Positions 36,527 to 47,526 of a stretch of DNA of 64,000 nt are shown in pieces; the first letter of the stretch is position 1, and the number at the start of each line of letters is the position of its first letter. Origin of the DNA: Bordetella flabilis (lineage in GTDB: Bacteria; Pseudomonadota; Gammaproteobacteria; Burkholderiales; Burkholderiaceae_B); NCBI RefSeq assembly GCF_001676725.1, contig NZ_CP016172.1:1860001-1924000 (forward strand), given 5' to 3'. The translations under genes were made by a program, and so were the position numbers. Below the pieces are notes generated by a model. It did no database searches and was not told the DNA's origin. It was given only the letters and a program-made list of their open reading frames with translations.

Positions 36527-37651
36527 ATGACCGATACGAACAAATCCCTGGCTGCGCCCGCCCATGTCGGGGCTATCGCCCCCTACCAGGCCGGCAAGCC
36601 CATCGACGAGCTGGCGCGCGAGTTCGGCCTGGACCCAGCCACCATCGTCAAGCTGGCTTCGAACGAGAACCCGCTGGGGATGCCCGCGTCGGCGCGCGCG
36701 GCAATGCTGGAGGCCGCTTCGTCCCTGGGACGTTATCCCGATCCCAACGGCTTCGACCTGAAAGCCGCGCTGTCCGCCCGTTATGGCGTGCCCACCGACT
36801 GGATCACGCTGGGCAACGGCTCCAACGATATCCTGGAATTGGTCGCGCTCGCGCTGCTCGAGCGGGGCACGTCGGCGGTATACGCACAGCATTCCTTCGC
36901 GGTCTACCGCCTGGCCACGCAAGCGCGCGGTGCCCGCCATATCGTCGTGCCGGCGCGCGACTATGGGCACGATCTGGACGCCATGCTGGCTGCCATCGCG
37001 GACGATACGCGCGTGGTCTTCATCGCAAATCCGAATAATCCCACCGGCACCTTTCTGCCGGCGCCGCGGATCCAGGCCTTCCTGGAGCAGGTGCGCGCCC
37101 GCCATGGGCAGCGGGTGGTGGTCGTGCTGGACGAAGCCTACAACGAGTACCTGGACCCCGAACTGCGTTTCGACAGCGTGGCGTGGGTGCGTGAGTTCCC
37201 CAATCTGGTCGTTTCGCGTTCGTTCTCCAAGGCCTATGGCCTGGCGGGGCTGCGGGTGGGCTTCGGCACGGCGCAGCCGGCGCTGACCGATCTGCTGAAC
37301 CGCGTGCGCCAGCCGTTCAATGTGAACACGCTGGCACAGGCGGCCGCCGTCGCCGCCTTGCAGGACAGCGAGTTCCTGGCGCAATCCTATCGCGTCAACA
37401 AGGAAGGCAAGGACCAGCTGTGCCGGGCCTTCGATGCCTTGGGGTTGCGCTATGTCCCGAGCTACGGCAATTTCGTGCTCGTGCACGTCGGCGACGCGCC
37501 GCGCATTAACCTGGAATTGCTCAAGCGCGGTGTCATCGTGCGCCCCGTGGCGGGCGACGGGCTGCCTGAGTGGCTGCGCGTCAGCATCGGCCTGCCGCAA
37601 GAAAACACGCGCTTCATCACCGCGCTCACCGAGATCCTCAAGGCATCATGA
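36527..37651 (+). CDS. hisC: histidinol-phosphate aminotransferase
   Basis: A 374-residue PLP-dependent class I aminotransferase. It has IVKLASNENPLGMPASA, FIANPNNPTGTFL, LDEAYNEY and the PLP Lys in SRSFSKAYGLAGLRVG. Located between pheA and tyrA, it probably serves aromatic transamination as well as, or instead of, histidine synthesis; the rest of the his operon is not here. ATG 36527 is the natural start. It overlaps tyrA as ATGA. Confidence 0.92.
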   Translation: MTDTNKSLAAPAHVGAIAPYQAGKPIDELAREFGLDPATIVKLASNENPLGMPASARAAMLEAASSLGRYPDPNGFDLKAALSARYGVPTDWITLGNGSNDILELVALALLERGTSAVYAQHSFAVYRLATQARGARHIVVPARDYGHDLDAMLAAIADDTRVVFIANPNNPTGTFLPAPRIQAFLEQVRARHGQRVVVVLDEAYNEYLDPELRFDSVAWVREFPNLVVSRSFSKAYGLAGLRVGFGTAQPALTDLLNRVRQPFNVNTLAQAAAVAALQDSEFLAQSYRVNKEGKDQLCRAFDALGLRYVPSYGNFVLVHVGDAPRINLELLKRGVIVRPVAGDGLPEWLRVSIGLPQENTRFITALTEILKAS

Positions 37652-38553
37652 CGGCTGGCCCGGCGGATACGCATTCACGGCGTCCGGCGGGGTCCATCCC
37701 CGTTCTGGCGATCGTCGGCGTGGGGCTGATAGGTGGTTCCTTCGCCGCCGCCTTGCGGCGCGCGGGCCGGGTAGGCCGGGTGCTGGGGGTGGGGCGTAAT
37801 GGCCCTTCGCTGGTCCGCGCACGGGAATTGGGCCTGATCGACGAGATCGCCACGGCCGCCGATGCGGCGGCGCGGGCGGATCTGATTCTGCTGGCGGCGC
37901 CCGTGGGCGCCTTCGGCGCGATCCTGGCGGACATGGGCCCCGCGTTGAATCCAGGCGCGGTCATCAGCGACGCCGGAAGTACCAAGGCGGAAGTGGTCCG
38001 GGTGGCACGCGCAGCGCTGGGAAGCCGCATCGGCGCGTTCGTCCCCGGCCACCCCATCGCGGGGGCGGAGCGGGTCGGACCTGACGCCGCCGACGCGGAT
38101 CTTTATACTGGACGCAATGTGGTGCTGACGCCCTTGCCGGAGAATGCGCCGGAGGACGTCGCCCGGGTTCGCGCCGCATGGGAAGCCTGCGGCGCCCGTG
38201 TGCTCGACATGGACGCCGCCGCGCATGACCGGGTGCTGGCGTCTGTCAGTCACGTGCCGCACTTTCTGGCGTCCGCCTATGTTGCCCAGGTCGCGCGCGC
38301 GAACGACAGCACCGATCGCCTGGCGATCGCCGGGTCCGGCTTCCGCGATTTCACCCGCATTGCGGCGGGGTCGCCGGAAATGTGGCGCGACATCTTCTTG
38401 TCGAATCGCGACGCCATGAAAGCCGAACTCGAACAGGTGCGCGCGGTGCTGGACGAGGCCGAGCGGGCGCTGGATCAGGAAGACGGCGCGTCGATACTCG
38501 CCTTGCTGGACCAGGCGGCGCGCCTGAGACGGGCCTGGAAGGCGGAACAGTAG
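37648..38553 (+). CDS. tyrA: prephenate dehydrogenase
   Basis: A 301-residue NAD(P)-dependent enzyme for tyrosine synthesis. The Rossmann motif is [16 protein letters not shown]; further family features are [27 protein letters not shown] and [11 protein letters not shown]. It is a monofunctional TyrA without a chorismate mutase or ACT domain. Cyclohexadienyl (arogenate) dehydrogenase activity is an alternative. The start overlaps the hisC stop by four bases. Confidence 0.93.
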   Translation: MTAGPADTHSRRPAGSIPVLAIVGVGLIGGSFAAALRRAGRVGRVLGVGRNGPSLVRARELGLIDEIATAADAAARADLILLAAPVGAFGAILADMGPALNPGAVISDAGSTKAEVVRVARAALGSRIGAFVPGHPIAGAERVGPDAADADLYTGRNVVLTPLPENAPEDVARVRAAWEACGARVLDMDAAAHDRVLASVSHVPHFLASAYVAQVARANDSTDRLAIAGSGFRDFTRIAAGSPEMWRDIFLSNRDAMKAELEQVRAVLDEAERALDQEDGASILALLDQAARLRRAWKAEQ

Positions 38554-38614
38554 TGCGTCCGTGCTGGCGCCCCTGCACGGACGCGGGCCATCAATGCGAC
38601 AGGACACGGCTTAC

Positions 38615-39949
38615 ATGAGCGGACCAAATTATCTCGATCTTCCCCACGCCGACGTGGCCCGCGGCGTCGTTGCGCTGCCGGGCTCCAAGAGCATTTCGAA
38701 CCGCGTCCTGTTATTGGCGGCGTTGGCCGAGGGAACGACCGAAATAAGCGGTTTGCTGGACTCCGACGATACGCGCGTCATGCTGGCCGCGCTGCGTGCG
38801 TTGGGCGTCGGGCTGGACGAGCGGGGCGGGGGGCAGGTCACCGTGCGCGGGGCGGGGCGCTTTCCGGTTCCGTCCGCGGACTTGTTCCTGGGCAATGCCG
38901 GCACGGCGGTACGGCCGCTCACCGCGGCCCTGGCCATGCTCGGCGGCGATTACAGGATTTCGGGCGTACCGCGTATGCACGAGCGTCCGATCGGCGATCT
39001 GGTCGACGCACTGCGCGCGCTCGGGGCCGGGGTGGTCTACGAGGGCAATGCGGGCTATCCGCCCCTTCGAATCGGCGAGGCGGCGCTGCGCGCCGGCGGC
39101 CAGGTAAGCATGCCGGGCAGTGTCTCCAGCCAGTTCCTGACGGCCATGCTGCTGGCGGCGCCCCTGTATACCCGCCGTACCGGCACACCGCTGGTCGTCG
39201 ATATCGTGGGCGATCTCATTTCCAAGCCCTATATCGAGATCACGCTCAACCTCATGGCCCGCTATGGGGTCGACGTCGAGCGCCAGGGGTGGTCGCGTTT
39301 CACCGTGCCCGCCGGCGTCGCCTATCGCAGTCCAGGTGCGATCACCGTGGAAGGCGATGCGTCTTCGGCCTCCTATTTTCTGGCGCTGGGGGTGATCGGC
39401 GGCGGTCCCGTTCGGGTCACCGGAGTAGGGCGCGACAGCATACAGGGCGACGTGGCGTTCGCGCGCACCCTCCAGGACATGGGCGCGCACGTCGATTTCG
39501 GCCCGGACTGGATCGAGTCGCGCGGGGTGCGCGTAGGGCGGGGTGAACGCTTGCGCGCCTTCGATACCGATTTCAACCTGATACCCGACGCCGCCATGAC
39601 GGCGGCCGCACTGGCCCTGTACGCCGACGGCCCGTGCCGCCTGCGCAATATCGGCAGTTGGCGCGTGAAGGAGACCGACCGCATCCATGCCATGCAGACG
39701 GAGCTCGCCAAGCTGGGCGCCGGTGTAAGCGCCGGCCCGGACTGGCTCGAAGTGACGCCGCCTGCGGTGTCGGCCTGGCGCGATGCAGAGATCGGCACCT
39801 GGGACGATCACCGCATGGCCATGTCCATGTCACTGGCCGCGTTCGGGCCGGTGGCGGTGCGCATCCTGGATCCAGGCTGCGTCAGCAAGACCTTTCCCAC
39901 GTACTTCGAGGTCTATGCCGCCCTGGTCGGCGGCGAGGAACGCCCATGA
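38615..39949 (+). CDS. aroA: 3-phosphoshikimate 1-carboxyvinyltransferase (EPSP synthase)
   Basis: A 444-residue enzyme that joins PEP to shikimate 3-phosphate. Characteristic segments are [35 protein letters not shown] (class I glyphosate-sensitive type), [14 protein letters not shown] [25 protein letters not shown] [14 protein letters not shown] and [13 protein letters not shown] 38615 has an AGGA site nine bases before it; ATG 38594 is an alternative. It lies 61 bp after tyrA and overlaps cmk as ATGA. Confidence 0.95.
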   Translation: MSGPNYLDLPHADVARGVVALPGSKSISNRVLLLAALAEGTTEISGLLDSDDTRVMLAALRALGVGLDERGGGQVTVRGAGRFPVPSADLFLGNAGTAVRPLTAALAMLGGDYRISGVPRMHERPIGDLVDALRALGAGVVYEGNAGYPPLRIGEAALRAGGQVSMPGSVSSQFLTAMLLAAPLYTRRTGTPLVVDIVGDLISKPYIEITLNLMARYGVDVERQGWSRFTVPAGVAYRSPGAITVEGDASSASYFLALGVIGGGPVRVTGVGRDSIQGDVAFARTLQDMGAHVDFGPDWIESRGVRVGRGERLRAFDTDFNLIPDAAMTAAALALYADGPCRLRNIGSWRVKETDRIHAMQTELAKLGAGVSAGPDWLEVTPPAVSAWRDAEIGTWDDHRMAMSMSLAAFGPVAVRILDPGCVSKTFPTYFEVYAALVGGEERP

Positions 39950-40683
39950 CGCAGGCCGATCCGGTTTCGCAGGCCAGCGGCTCGCCACTGCCGCCGGTCA
40001 TCGCTATCGACGGACCTACCGCCTCCGGCAAGGGGACTGTCGCGCATGGAGTGGCGCGCCGTCTCGGCTGGGCGGTGCTGGACAGCGGCGCGCTCTATCG
40101 CTTGACCGCGCTCGCCGCCCTGGATCGGGGCATTTCCTCGGAAGACGAAGCCGCGATGGCTGAGATTGCCCGCACGCTGCAGGTGCGCTTCGAGGGCGGC
40201 CACATTTACCTGGACGGGCGCGAGGTCGGCTATGACATCCGCCAGGAGCGGGTCGGCAACGTCGCCTCGCGGGTGGCTGCCTTTGCGCCCGTGCGCCAGG
40301 CCCTGCTGGAGCGCCAGCGGGCCTTTCGCCGCGCGCCGGGCCTGGTGGCGGACGGACGGGATATGGGCACGGTCGTGTTTCCGGACGCCGCCCTCAAGAT
40401 ATTCCTGGTGGCCGATGTGGCCGCACGGGCGGAAAGGCGGCGTAAGCAGTTGATGGAAAAGGGTATTTCTGCTAATCTAGACGACCTTCTGAGAGATATG
40501 CGCGAGCGCGACGCCCGCGATACCCAGCGCACGGTGGCGCCCCTGGTGGCCGCCGCAGACGCCAAGGTATTGGATTCGTCCAAGATGACGGCCCAGGAAA
40601 CGGTGCAGGCCATACTCGATCTCTGGAATGCCGGCGCCCGGGGTGGCGCCGGGGCGCCAGGGGCCCGCGATAAGGGGGCGTAG
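39946..40683 (+). CDS. cmk: cytidylate kinase
   Basis: A 245-residue nucleoside monophosphate kinase acting on CMP and dCMP. The P-loop is [16 protein letters not shown], followed by [36 protein letters not shown] and [19 protein letters not shown]. The C terminus has a Gly/Ala-rich tail of about 15 residues beyond the core. The start overlaps the aroA stop. This cmk-rpsA linkage is common in proteobacteria. Confidence 0.95.
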   Translation: MTQADPVSQASGSPLPPVIAIDGPTASGKGTVAHGVARRLGWAVLDSGALYRLTALAALDRGISSEDEAAMAEIARTLQVRFEGGHIYLDGREVGYDIRQERVGNVASRVAAFAPVRQALLERQRAFRRAPGLVADGRDMGTVVFPDAALKIFLVADVAARAERRRKQLMEKGISANLDDLLRDMRERDARDTQRTVAPLVAAADAKVLDSSKMTAQETVQAILDLWNAGARGGAGAPGARDKGA

Positions 40684-40822
40684 GAGCAGGGCAGTAAAGG
40701 AAGAGCAGTAAAGAAGAGCAGCAAGGAAAAGCAGTAAAAGAAGAGCAGTAAAAGAAGTAGTAAAGCAGAAGCAAAAGCGCAGCGAGCAGTAAAGAGAACA
40801 GCAGTAAGCAGTACCAGAAGTA
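40684..40822 (+). repeat. purine-rich degenerate tandem repeat between cmk and rpsA
   Basis: About nine imperfect units of 11-15 bases built on GCAGTAAAGAAGA, for example GCAGTAAAGGAAGA, GCAGTAAAGAAGA and GCAGTAAAAGAAGA, running directly from the cmk stop. The plus strand is nearly all A and G, unlike the GC-rich surroundings. No frame is convincing as protein. It would lie in the upstream part of the rpsA leader or in cmk-rpsA readthrough RNA. Confidence 0.8.
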
Positions 40823-40952
40823 CCGGTCCCGGCATGAACGTCGCCCCCGAATGGCGCCGTCCTGCTGGTTTTGTTCCACTCCGCTGGTGCGGGCAACCCG
40901 CGTTGGCGTGCACATATATAACCTGGCCATCCGGCCTATGGATTTCAACTCA

Positions 40953-42677
40953 ATGTCTTCCAATCCCTCCATTGCCGATTCCGCTGTCATGGGCGGCGAA
41001 AGCTTTGCCGACCTGTTTGCCCAGAGCCTCAAGAACCAGGACATGAAGTCCGGTGAGGTCATCAGCGCCGAAGTCGTGCGTATCGACCATAACTTCGTCG
41101 TCGTCAACGCCGGACTGAAGTCCGAAGCGCTGATCCCGCTGGAAGAGTTCCTGAACGACCAGGGCGAAGTCGAGGTCAATCCCGGCGACTTCGTGTCCGT
41201 GGCCATCGACTCGCTGGAAAACGGCTATGGCGACACCATCCTGTCGCGTGACCGCGCCAAGCGTCTGTCGGCGTGGCTGCAGTTGGAGCAGGCGCTCGAC
41301 AACGGCGAACTCGTCACCGGCACGATCACGGGCAAGGTGAAGGGCGGCCTGACCGTCATGACGAACGGCATTCGCGCGTTCCTGCCGGGCTCGCTGGTCG
41401 ACCTGCGTCCGGTCAAGGATACGACGCCCTACGAGGGCAAGACGCTCGAATTCAAGGTCATCAAGCTGGACCGCAAGCGCAACAACGTGGTGCTGTCGCG
41501 CCGCCAGGTGCTGGAAGCCAGCATGGGCGAAGAGCGCCAGAAGCTGCTCGAGACGCTGCACGAAGGTGCGGTGGTCAAGGGCGTGGTCAAGAACATCACC
41601 GACTACGGCGCGTTCGTCGACCTGGGTGGTATCGACGGCCTGCTGCACATCACCGACATGGCATGGCGCCGCGTGCGTCACCCCTCCGAGGTCCTGCAGG
41701 TGGGCCAGGAAGTCGAAGCCAAGGTCCTCAAGTTCGACCAGGAAAAGAGCCGCGTCTCGCTGGGCGTCAAGCAACTGGGCGAAGATCCGTGGGTGGGCCT
41801 GGCTCGTCGCTACCCGCAGGGTACGCGCCTGTTCGGCAAGGTCACCAACCTGACCGACTACGGCGCCTTCGTCGAGGTCGAGGCAGGTATCGAAGGCCTG
41901 GTGCACGTCTCCGAAATGGACTGGACCAACAAGAACGTCGATCCGCGCAAGGTGGTGACGCTGGGCGAGGAAGTCGAAGTCATGGTCCTGGAAATCGACG
42001 AGGACCGTCGCCGCATCTCGCTGGGCATGAAGCAGTGCCGTCCGAATCCGTGGGAAGAGTTCGCCGTCAACTTCAAGCGCGGCGACAAGGTGCAGGGCGC
42101 GATCAAGTCCATCACCGATTTCGGCGTGTTCGTCGGCCTGCCTGGCGGCATCGATGGCCTGGTGCACCTGTCCGACCTGTCCTGGACCGAAACCGGCGAA
42201 GAAGCCGTTCGCAACTTCAAGAAGGGCGACGAAATCGAAGCCGTGGTGCTGGGCATCGATACCGACAAGGAACGCATCTCGCTGGGCATCAAGCAGCTGG
42301 AAGGCGACCCGTTCAACAACTTCGTCGCCACGCATGACAAGGGCGCCGTTGTTCCGGGCACGATCAAGTCGGTCGAACCCAAGGGCGCCGTGGTCACGCT
42401 GTCGCTGGACGTCGAAGGCTATCTGCGCGCTTCCGAGATCTCCTCGGGCCGCGTCGAGGATGCCACGACCGTGCTGAACGCCGGCGACAACATCGAAGCC
42501 ATGATTGTCAACGTCGACCGCAAGACGCGTTCGATCCAGTTGTCCATCAAGGCGCGCGACAACGCCGAAACCGCGGACACGATCCAGCGCATGTCGGAAG
42601 CCAGCGCTTCGTCGGGCACCACCAACCTTGGGGCCCTGCTGAAGGCCAAGCTGGACCAACAGCGCAACGACGGTTAA
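40953..42677 (+). CDS. rpsA: 30S ribosomal protein S1
   Basis: A 574-residue ribosomal protein with six S1 RNA-binding repeats that recruits mRNA to the ribosome. Repeats are seen starting near [92 protein letters not shown] and [20 protein letters not shown] 40953 ([12 protein letters not shown]) fits relatives; ATG 40938 is an alternative. The leader has only a weak GGA as ribosome site, as expected for rpsA, whose translation is autoregulated in E. coli. Confidence 0.96.
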   Translation: MSSNPSIADSAVMGGESFADLFAQSLKNQDMKSGEVISAEVVRIDHNFVVVNAGLKSEALIPLEEFLNDQGEVEVNPGDFVSVAIDSLENGYGDTILSRDRAKRLSAWLQLEQALDNGELVTGTITGKVKGGLTVMTNGIRAFLPGSLVDLRPVKDTTPYEGKTLEFKVIKLDRKRNNVVLSRRQVLEASMGEERQKLLETLHEGAVVKGVVKNITDYGAFVDLGGIDGLLHITDMAWRRVRHPSEVLQVGQEVEAKVLKFDQEKSRVSLGVKQLGEDPWVGLARRYPQGTRLFGKVTNLTDYGAFVEVEAGIEGLVHVSEMDWTNKNVDPRKVVTLGEEVEVMVLEIDEDRRRISLGMKQCRPNPWEEFAVNFKRGDKVQGAIKSITDFGVFVGLPGGIDGLVHLSDLSWTETGEEAVRNFKKGDEIEAVVLGIDTDKERISLGIKQLEGDPFNNFVATHDKGAVVPGTIKSVEPKGAVVTLSLDVEGYLRASEISSGRVEDATTVLNAGDNIEAMIVNVDRKTRSIQLSIKARDNAETADTIQRMSEASASSGTTNLGALLKAKLDQQRNDG

Positions 42678-42683
42678 GTCGTC

Positions 42684-43046
42684 GTGACCAAGTCGGAGCT
42701 TATCGCCGCCTTGGCGGCCCGCTATCCCCAGCTGGCCGCCCGCGATACCGATTACGCGGTCAAGACCGTACTGGATGCGATGGCCCAGGCACTTGCCTCG
42801 GGCCAACGCATCGAGATCCGCGGCTTTGGCAGCTTTTCGCTATCTCGCCGTTCTCCCCGTATCGGGCGCAATCCCAAATCGGGGGAACAGGTGCTGGTGC
42901 CTGGCAAGCAGGTGCCGCACTTCAAGGCAGGCAAGGAGCTGCGCGAGCGCGTCGACCTCGAAGGCAATGACGATGCATCGTCCTCGTCTTCGGGGGAAAC
43001 CGTGGAAACCGCCGTCTCCGGCGTCAGCGCCCATGCGATGCTCTGA
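42684..43046 (+). CDS. ihfB: integration host factor subunit beta
   Basis: A 120-residue HU/IHF family DNA-bending protein. The body (1-92) has [39 protein letters not shown] and the C-terminal [15 protein letters not shown] Ser/Asp/Glu-rich tail of about 25 residues extends beyond the E. coli protein. It starts with GTG six bases after rpsA, the usual rpsA-ihfB arrangement, and ends before a terminator. Confidence 0.95.
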   Translation: MTKSELIAALAARYPQLAARDTDYAVKTVLDAMAQALASGQRIEIRGFGSFSLSRRSPRIGRNPKSGEQVLVPGKQVPHFKAGKELRERVDLEGNDDASSSSSGETVETAVSGVSAHAML

Positions 43047-43105
43047 CCCGGGCGAAGACGGCGGACCATACCGCTCTCCTTGCGCTCTGTAATTTCCGCG
43101 AAAAG

Positions 43106-43129
43106 GCCGCCGATCCGGCGGCTTTTTTT
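43106..43129 (+). terminator. rho-independent terminator after ihfB
   Basis: Seven-bp stem GCCGCCG / CGGCGGC with an ATC loop (43106-43122) followed by seven T residues. It separates rpsA-ihfB from the lapA-lapB unit. Confidence 0.9.
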
Positions 43130-43190
43130 ATCGGGTATCGAACTGGCTTGCGCTTACAATCTCGGTACTGAACCCTCTGGAGCATGTGTC

Positions 43191-43514
43191 ATGCGCTATC
43201 TCGTCTGGGCGCTGCGATTGATCGTTTTCATCGCGGTGCTGATGTTCGCGCTCAAGAACACCAACCCGGTGGCGGTCAATTTCTATGGCGACTACATCAT
43301 GCACGATGTGCCGCTCATCGTTGTCATGCTCGTCACTTTCGTGGTCGGCGCGATTTTTGGGCTGTTGCTCACCGTGCCGGCGGCCATGCGGCGTCGGCGC
43401 GAAGCCGTACGCCTGCGCCGCGAACTGGACCGCATCCAGGCCGCGGTGAACAACCAGCCCAATTCCGCCACCAACGTGCCGCCCGAAACCATCGCCCCCA
43501 TGTCGCCGCTCTGA
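43191..43514 (+). CDS. lapA: lipopolysaccharide assembly protein A (DUF1049)
   Basis: A 107-residue inner membrane protein with two helices (about 3-20 and 40-63) and a basic cytoplasmic coiled coil RRRREAVRLRRELDRI. The LapA family motif NTNPVAVNFYGDY lies between the helices. LapA works next to LapB in LPS assembly. ATG 43191 is used. It lies 63 bp before lapB. Confidence 0.88.
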   Translation: MRYLVWALRLIVFIAVLMFALKNTNPVAVNFYGDYIMHDVPLIVVMLVTFVVGAIFGLLLTVPAAMRRRREAVRLRRELDRIQAAVNNQPNSATNVPPETIAPMSPL

Positions 43515-43577
43515 TGCCCGTGGTCCCCGTTCCCGCCGTGTTGCCACGCGTACCCATTACCCTAGAGAGCGAGCGCC

Positions 43578-44798
43578 GTGGATTTTGAGCCCTGGTGGTT
43601 GATATTCGTCCCGTTGTTGTTCGCCCTGGGCTGGTTGGCCGCACGCTTCGATATCCGGCAGATGCTGTCCGAAACGCGCGTCCTGCCGGATTCGTACTTT
43701 CGCGGGCTGAACTTCCTGTTGAACGAGGAACCGGACCGGGCCATCGACGCCTTCGTCGAAGTGGCCAAGCTGGATCCAGAAACGACCGAACTGCACTTCG
43801 CGCTGGGCAGCCTGTTCCGCCGCCGAGGTGAAATGGAGCGGGCCATCCGCGTGCATCAAAGCCTGCTCAATCGCGCCGACCTGCCCGTGGCCGAACGCGA
43901 GCACGCGCAGCATGAGCTGGCGCAGGATTTCCTCAAGGCCGGCATGCTGGACCGCGCCGAAGCCGGCTTCAAGCAGTTGCGCGATAGCCGGTATTCCCTG
44001 CAGGCCCTGCGGTCTCTCATCCGCATCTACGAATCCGAGCACGATTGGCCGCGGGCCATTGAAGCCGTCAAGACCCTGCGTGGCCTGGTGGACGAGCCGG
44101 TGCCGCAGTTGGTGCACTATCACTGCGAGCTGGCGCAGCAGGCCCTGTCGGCTCAACCTCCCGATACGGACGCCGCGCAGACCGCCCTGGACGCGGCGGA
44201 CCACGCCGCCGACGTCGCCACGGACGCAGCGACGAGCAGCAGGGGATCGCGCGTGCGCATCGCCATGCTGCGCTCCCGGCTGGCGGCACAGGAAGGGGAT
44301 GGCAAGCGCGAGCGCATGCACCTGGAGTCCGTGCTTACCGACGAGCCCGAATATGCCGGGCTGGTCGCCGATGCACTGCTGGCCAGCTACAGGACCACGG
44401 GCGAACCCGCCGCCGTGCTGGACCTGTTGCAGAAGCAATACGCCAAATATCCTTCGCTGGATCTTTTCAATATCGTGTTCCGCGAACTGCGGACGCAGCA
44501 GGGCGCTGCCCCGGCCTGGGCCTTCGCCCGTTCCGCCTTGCGCCTGCACCCTTCGCTGCTGGGCCTGGACCGGCTGCTGGAGGCCGAACTGGCGGCACCT
44601 GGCGGTGACGGGGAAGTCAGCCCGGTGCCTGGGGCCGACCTCAGCCTGCTGCGCAGCCTGATCCACAAGCACACCCAGCGCCTCGATCGTTATGCCTGCC
44701 GCAGCTGCGGGTTTCAGGCGCGCCGCTATTATTGGCAATGTCCCGGTTGCAACGCATGGGAGACCTATGCCCCGCGCCGGTTGGAAGAACTGGAATGA
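43578..44798 (+). CDS. lapB: lipopolysaccharide assembly protein B (TPR and rubredoxin-like domains)
   Basis: A 406-residue membrane-anchored protein that in E. coli brings LpxC to the FtsH protease, so balancing LPS synthesis. It has one N-terminal helix (WWLIFVPLLFALGWLAARF), TPR repeats over about 40-330 (YFRGLNFLLNEEPDRAIDAF is the first) and a C-terminal zinc domain with CRSCG and CPGC pairs. It begins with GTG at 43578 and overlaps rfaE as ATGA. Confidence 0.93.
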   Translation: MDFEPWWLIFVPLLFALGWLAARFDIRQMLSETRVLPDSYFRGLNFLLNEEPDRAIDAFVEVAKLDPETTELHFALGSLFRRRGEMERAIRVHQSLLNRADLPVAEREHAQHELAQDFLKAGMLDRAEAGFKQLRDSRYSLQALRSLIRIYESEHDWPRAIEAVKTLRGLVDEPVPQLVHYHCELAQQALSAQPPDTDAAQTALDAADHAADVATDAATSSRGSRVRIAMLRSRLAAQEGDGKRERMHLESVLTDEPEYAGLVADALLASYRTTGEPAAVLDLLQKQYAKYPSLDLFNIVFRELRTQQGAAPAWAFARSALRLHPSLLGLDRLLEAELAAPGGDGEVSPVPGADLSLLRSLIHKHTQRLDRYACRSCGFQARRYYWQCPGCNAWETYAPRRLEELE

Positions 44799-45733
44799 CC
44801 GTATTTCCTGTTGAAAAAATCAGGCGTTGCCGCGTCATGGTCGTCGGCGACGTCATGCTCGACCGCTATTGGTTCGGCGAGGTCGACCGCGTCTCGCCGG
44901 AGGCGCCGGTACCCATCGTCCGGGTCGCTCGCCGCGAGGATCGGCTGGGCGGTGCGGCCAACGTCGCGCGCAACATTGTCGCGCTGGGCGGGCATGCCAC
45001 GCTGGTCGGTGTCGTGGGCACGGACGAGGCCGCCGAACGCATACACGCCCTGGCGCGCGATGCAGGCATCGCGCCGGGCCTGGTTGCCGATGCGCACCAT
45101 CCCACCACGCTCAAGATGCGTGTACTGGGGCGCCAGCAGCAGCTATTGCGTGTGGATTTCGAGGAAGCGCCCGGTAGCGCGGCGCTGGACGCGCTGGATG
45201 CCGAATTCGCCCGACACCTGCAAGGCCACGACGTGGTGGTGCTGTCGGACTATGCCAAGGGTGCGCTGACCCGCGTGCCCGGCCTGATCGCGCAGGCGCG
45301 CAAGGCCGGCATTCCGGTGCTGGTCGATCCCAAGGGCGACCAGTATGGACATTACCGGGGGGCCACGCTGGTCACCCCCAACCGCAGCGAGATGCAGCAG
45401 GCCGTGGGCCGTTGGGCATCCGAGCAGGACCTCGCCCAGCGTGCCCAGGCGCTGCGCGCAGAATTGGATCTGGAAGCCCTGCTTGTGACGCGTTCGGAGC
45501 AGGGCATGACGTTATTCACCGATACCGGGCGCGAACACATCGATGCGCAGGCGCACGAAGTTTTCGACGTGTCGGGCGCGGGCGACACCGTGCTGGCCAC
45601 CCTGGCCGTAACGCGCGCGGCCGGCATGCCGTGGGAACAGGCCATCCGCTGGGCCAACCGCGCCGGCGGCATCGTGGTCGGCAAGCTGGGAACCTCCACC
45701 GTCACTGCGCAGGAACTGGGAGATTTGTCATGA
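44795..45733 (+). CDS. rfaE1: D-glycero-beta-D-manno-heptose-7-phosphate kinase
   Basis: A 312-residue PfkB-family sugar kinase for ADP-heptose synthesis, needed for the LPS inner core. Seen are [29 protein letters not shown] residues at the N terminus (split: [11 protein letters not shown] and [10 protein letters not shown]), [17 protein letters not shown] and the catalytic [14 protein letters not shown]. It is only the kinase half of HldE; a separate nucleotidyltransferase (rfaE2) is not in this window. It overlaps lapB and rfaD by four bases each. Confidence 0.93.
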   Translation: MTVFPVEKIRRCRVMVVGDVMLDRYWFGEVDRVSPEAPVPIVRVARREDRLGGAANVARNIVALGGHATLVGVVGTDEAAERIHALARDAGIAPGLVADAHHPTTLKMRVLGRQQQLLRVDFEEAPGSAALDALDAEFARHLQGHDVVVLSDYAKGALTRVPGLIAQARKAGIPVLVDPKGDQYGHYRGATLVTPNRSEMQQAVGRWASEQDLAQRAQALRAELDLEALLVTRSEQGMTLFTDTGREHIDAQAHEVFDVSGAGDTVLATLAVTRAAGMPWEQAIRWANRAGGIVVGKLGTSTVTAQELGDLS

Positions 45734-46719
45734 TCGTCGTTACGGGAGCGGCAGGGTTCATAGGCAGCAACCTGGTGCGTGGGCTGAACCGGCGCGGCAT
45801 CCAGGACATCATCGCGGTCGACGATCTGACGGAAGGCGACAAGTTCGCCAACCTGGTGGATTGCAGGATCGCGGACTACATGGACAAGGACTATTTCCGC
45901 GGGTTGGTGCGCGATCGCGCCTTGCCTCAGGTCCGTGCCGTGTTTCATCAGGGCGCCTGCTCCGATACGACCGAGCGCAACGGCAAGTACATGATGGACA
46001 ACAATTACCGCGTCACGCTGGAGTTGTTCGACTATTGCCAGGCCGAATGCGTACCTTTCCTGTATGCGTCGTCCGCCGCGACCTACGGCGGTTCCTCGGT
46101 GTATGCCGAGGACCCAGCCAATGAACGGCCGCTGAACGTCTACGGTTATTCCAAGCTGTTGTTCGACCAGGTATTGCGTACCCGCCTGCATGCGCTGACC
46201 GCCCAAGCGGTGGGGTTGCGGTATTTCAACGTCTACGGACCCTACGAGCAGCATAAAGGTCGCATGGCTTCGGTCGCCTTCCACAACATGAACCAGTTCC
46301 TGGCGGAAGGCCATGTGCGTTTGTTCGCCGGCTGGGATGGCTATCCGGATGGCGGCCAGAGCCGAGATTTCATTTCGGTGGACGACGTGGTGGCCGTCAA
46401 CCTGCACTTCCTCGACAACCCGCAATGCTCCGGCATTTTCAATTGCGGCACCGGGCGCGCGCAGCCGTTCAACGATGTGGCGATGGCGGTCGTCAATACG
46501 CTGCGCGAGGAACGCGGTGAAGCGGCGCTCGGCCTGGACCAGCTCGTCAGCCAGGGTTTGATCCGTTATATCCCATTCCCGGACGACCTCAAGGGCCGCT
46601 ACCAGAGCTATACGCAGGCCGACACCAGTCGCCTGCGCGCGGCCGGATTCGACCAGCCCATGCGGGACGTGCAGACCGGCGTTGCCGAATACGTGCGCTA
46701 CTGGCGCGCACGCAAGTAA
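45730..46719 (+). CDS. rfaD: ADP-L-glycero-D-manno-heptose-6-epimerase
   Basis: A 329-residue short-chain dehydrogenase-type epimerase completing ADP-heptose for LPS core. The NADP site is [17 protein letters not shown]; catalytic residues lie in [10 protein letters not shown] and the YxxxK motif YGYSKLL. Other family marks are [13 protein letters not shown] and GRMASVAFH. Start overlaps the rfaE1 stop as ATGA, so lapB-rfaE1-rfaD are coupled. Confidence 0.95.
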   Translation: MIVVTGAAGFIGSNLVRGLNRRGIQDIIAVDDLTEGDKFANLVDCRIADYMDKDYFRGLVRDRALPQVRAVFHQGACSDTTERNGKYMMDNNYRVTLELFDYCQAECVPFLYASSAATYGGSSVYAEDPANERPLNVYGYSKLLFDQVLRTRLHALTAQAVGLRYFNVYGPYEQHKGRMASVAFHNMNQFLAEGHVRLFAGWDGYPDGGQSRDFISVDDVVAVNLHFLDNPQCSGIFNCGTGRAQPFNDVAMAVVNTLREERGEAALGLDQLVSQGLIRYIPFPDDLKGRYQSYTQADTSRLRAAGFDQPMRDVQTGVAEYVRYWRARK

Positions 46720-46926
46720 GCGTATTTTCCCCGGCAGTCTTCTCACCCCCGTAGTTTCACGAGTGGACGGTTTCGTTCACTCGCGTCCCGCCACGGACAG
46801 CGACACGCGATGATGGTCCAGGCGTTTCCAGGGCGCGCCCCCGCGCCGCCTGCAACGCCGGCTGGCGATGCCATTTGGCAGCGCCATTCCCCAACGACCC
46901 CTTCACCACGCTGTCCGGAGGCTTCC

Positions 46927-47451
46927 ATGAATCCCTTTCTGCATAACCCCGTGGCGCCCATCCAGGTGCTGTCCGCCCGTATGGTCGCGCCGCCCGCACG
47001 GCGGCCTCGACGATCGCGCTGGCCGCGCGCCATCGGTAGCCTGGCACTGGCTGCCGGTCTGTCGCTGGCCTCCATGCCGACCCGGGCGCTGGACGTGAAC
47101 AGCGCCACCATCGAGCAATTGCGCGCCGTGCGCGGCGTGGGCCCAAAGACCGCGGAGACCATCGTCAAGGAACGCGAGCGTGGCGGCCGATTCGAATCGA
47201 TGGAGGACCTGTCGGACCGCGTGCGGGGCATAGGCAGTCGCCGCGCCCAGGCGCTCGAGGCGGCGGGCCTGCGGGTGGAAAGCGGCGCGCCATCCGGGGG
47301 CTTCCGGGGCGATGCGGGCAGGGCCGGGGCTTCCGCTGTGCCGCCGTCGCCGCCGGGGGGGGCCGCTCCGGGCCGTCGAGGCGCGGAAGCGAGCAAGGAG
47401 GGCGGCAAGGACGCCAGGAACGGGCGGCAGCCGCCTCGCGGCACACGTTGA
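46927..47451 (+). CDS. comEA: ComEA family helix-hairpin-helix DNA-binding protein
   Basis: A 174-residue exported protein. A long basic N terminus (RRPRRSRWPRA) leads into a signal segment about 38-58 with cleavage near TRALD. The helix-hairpin-helix domain follows (LDVNSATIEQLRAVRGVGPKTAETIV, about 58-120, split at GVGPKTA), with GIGSRRAQAL. The last 50 residues are Gly/Pro/Arg-rich. Relatives bind incoming DNA in the periplasm. ATG 46927 with GGAGG nearby is chosen. Confidence 0.82.
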   Translation: MNPFLHNPVAPIQVLSARMVAPPARRPRRSRWPRAIGSLALAAGLSLASMPTRALDVNSATIEQLRAVRGVGPKTAETIVKERERGGRFESMEDLSDRVRGIGSRRAQALEAAGLRVESGAPSGGFRGDAGRAGASAVPPSPPGGAAPGRRGAEASKEGGKDARNGRQPPRGTR

Positions 47452-47526
47452 TCGCCCTGTGTCCGTACCCATGGCGTTGACGCGGCCATCGGCACGGTAT
47501 GTTTTTCGTGGCGTTATAGTGGCGAC

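Noticed and set aside
40684..40822. CRISPR array
   Set aside because: Units are 11-15 bases, degenerate and contiguous, with no spacers and no cas genes.
44795..45733. Bifunctional HldE (kinase plus ADP-transferase)
   Set aside because: The frame ends after the kinase domain at 312 residues and rfaD begins at once; no nucleotidyltransferase motif is present.
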